Below, piece after piece: positions 45,518-45,591 of a stretch of DNA of 45,591 nucleotides. The DNA is from Hominilimicola fabiformis (GTDB lineage Bacteria > Bacillota > Clostridia > UBA1381), in assembly GCF_020687385.1 (NCBI RefSeq), contig NZ_JAJEQM010000020.1:1-45591 (forward strand). The letters run 5' to 3'. A program made the translations under genes and the position numbers. Position 1 is the first letter of the stretch. Each line of letters starts with the position of its first letter. Under the pieces are notes generated by a model. It saw nothing but the letters and a program-made list of their open reading frames with translations, did not search any database and was not told the origin of the DNA.

Positions 45518-45591
45518 TCATTCCAACCATTCAACTTCCAAACCAAGTGCCTCTGCGACGAAACGCACAGGGATAAATGTTCGGTCGTCTT
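45518..45591 (-). CDS. C-terminal end of copper-amine-oxidase-N-domain protein (partial)
   Basis: The minus strand encodes DDRTFIPVRFVAEALG and ends VEWLE then TGA. This is the conserved block of the Cu_amine_oxidN1 domain (R-T-F-I-P-V-R-F-V-A-E-A-L-G), a surface repeat common in Clostridia. The usual continuation (a further strand after V-x-W-x) is missing because the stop follows immediately. The rest lies beyond the window edge. A terminator is downstream. Confidence 0.75.
   Translation of the reverse strand, partial: DDRTFIPVRFVAEALGLEVEWLE

Overview
The window reads as a low-GC Bacillota chromosome, most likely class Clostridia. The signs are SLH-domain surface proteins, a Lrp/aminotransferase pair, a ClpE-like ATPase, AGGAGG-type ribosome sites, several TTG/GTG starts and strong sigma-A-like promoters. 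Species is not determinable from the sequence alone; a gut polysaccharide degrader would fit (inference). No rRNA, tRNA, CRISPR array, prophage or intact insertion sequence was seen.

Left part (1-19.5 kb, mostly minus strand): a small membrane protein and valS; a two-OB-fold SSB-like gene on the plus strand; asnB; an isolated bacterial-microcompartment (BMC) pair eutS-eutP with a DUF1294 membrane protein upstream; an SLH protein whose third SLH repeat is split off by a probable 1-nt deletion; a CapD/FlaA1-type sugar-nucleotide dehydratase; a membrane protein paired with a GAP1-N2-like protein; a heterodimeric ABC exporter; pyrG; a class I aminotransferase; and a Lrp/AsnC regulator overlapping it. 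Many of these are close-packed and probably co-transcribed.

Middle (19.6-31.5 kb): a deoR-type regulator flanked by three copies of a ~90-bp MITE-like repeat; a divergent XRE repressor / zinc-ribbon membrane protein pair with a 26-bp palindromic operator exactly downstream of a textbook promoter; a TIGR01212-type radical SAM gene; a short DUF1540 gene; a ClpE-like ATPase; a 53-residue membrane peptide and a GT2 glycosyltransferase; an AraA/FucI-family sugar isomerase with its own strong promoter; an AraC regulator; and a cluster of very small unrecognised genes with another XRE gene.

Right part (31.7-45.6 kb): a 12-gene minus-strand BMC operon under one strong promoter: fuculose/rhamnulose-1-phosphate aldolase, GlcG/PduO-C protein, CoA-acylating aldehyde dehydrogenase, zinc alcohol dehydrogenase, four hexameric shell proteins, PduL, the pentameric vertex protein, a PduS/RnfC flavoprotein-like Fe-S protein and a PduT-like trimer with Cys38. 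The notable point is that no diol dehydratase (glycyl-radical or B12) is encoded: the aldolase seems to feed lactaldehyde straight into a dismutation to 1,2-propanediol and lactoyl-CoA/lactoyl-phosphate. One shell protein carries an AT-hook-like basic tail. The isomerase at 27.8 kb, eutS/eutP at 6 kb and the AraC regulators are plausible partners (inference). Next come a ~1000-residue SLH S-layer protein, an AraC/YesN-type regulator, and the last residues of a copper-amine-oxidase-N-like domain protein at the window edge.
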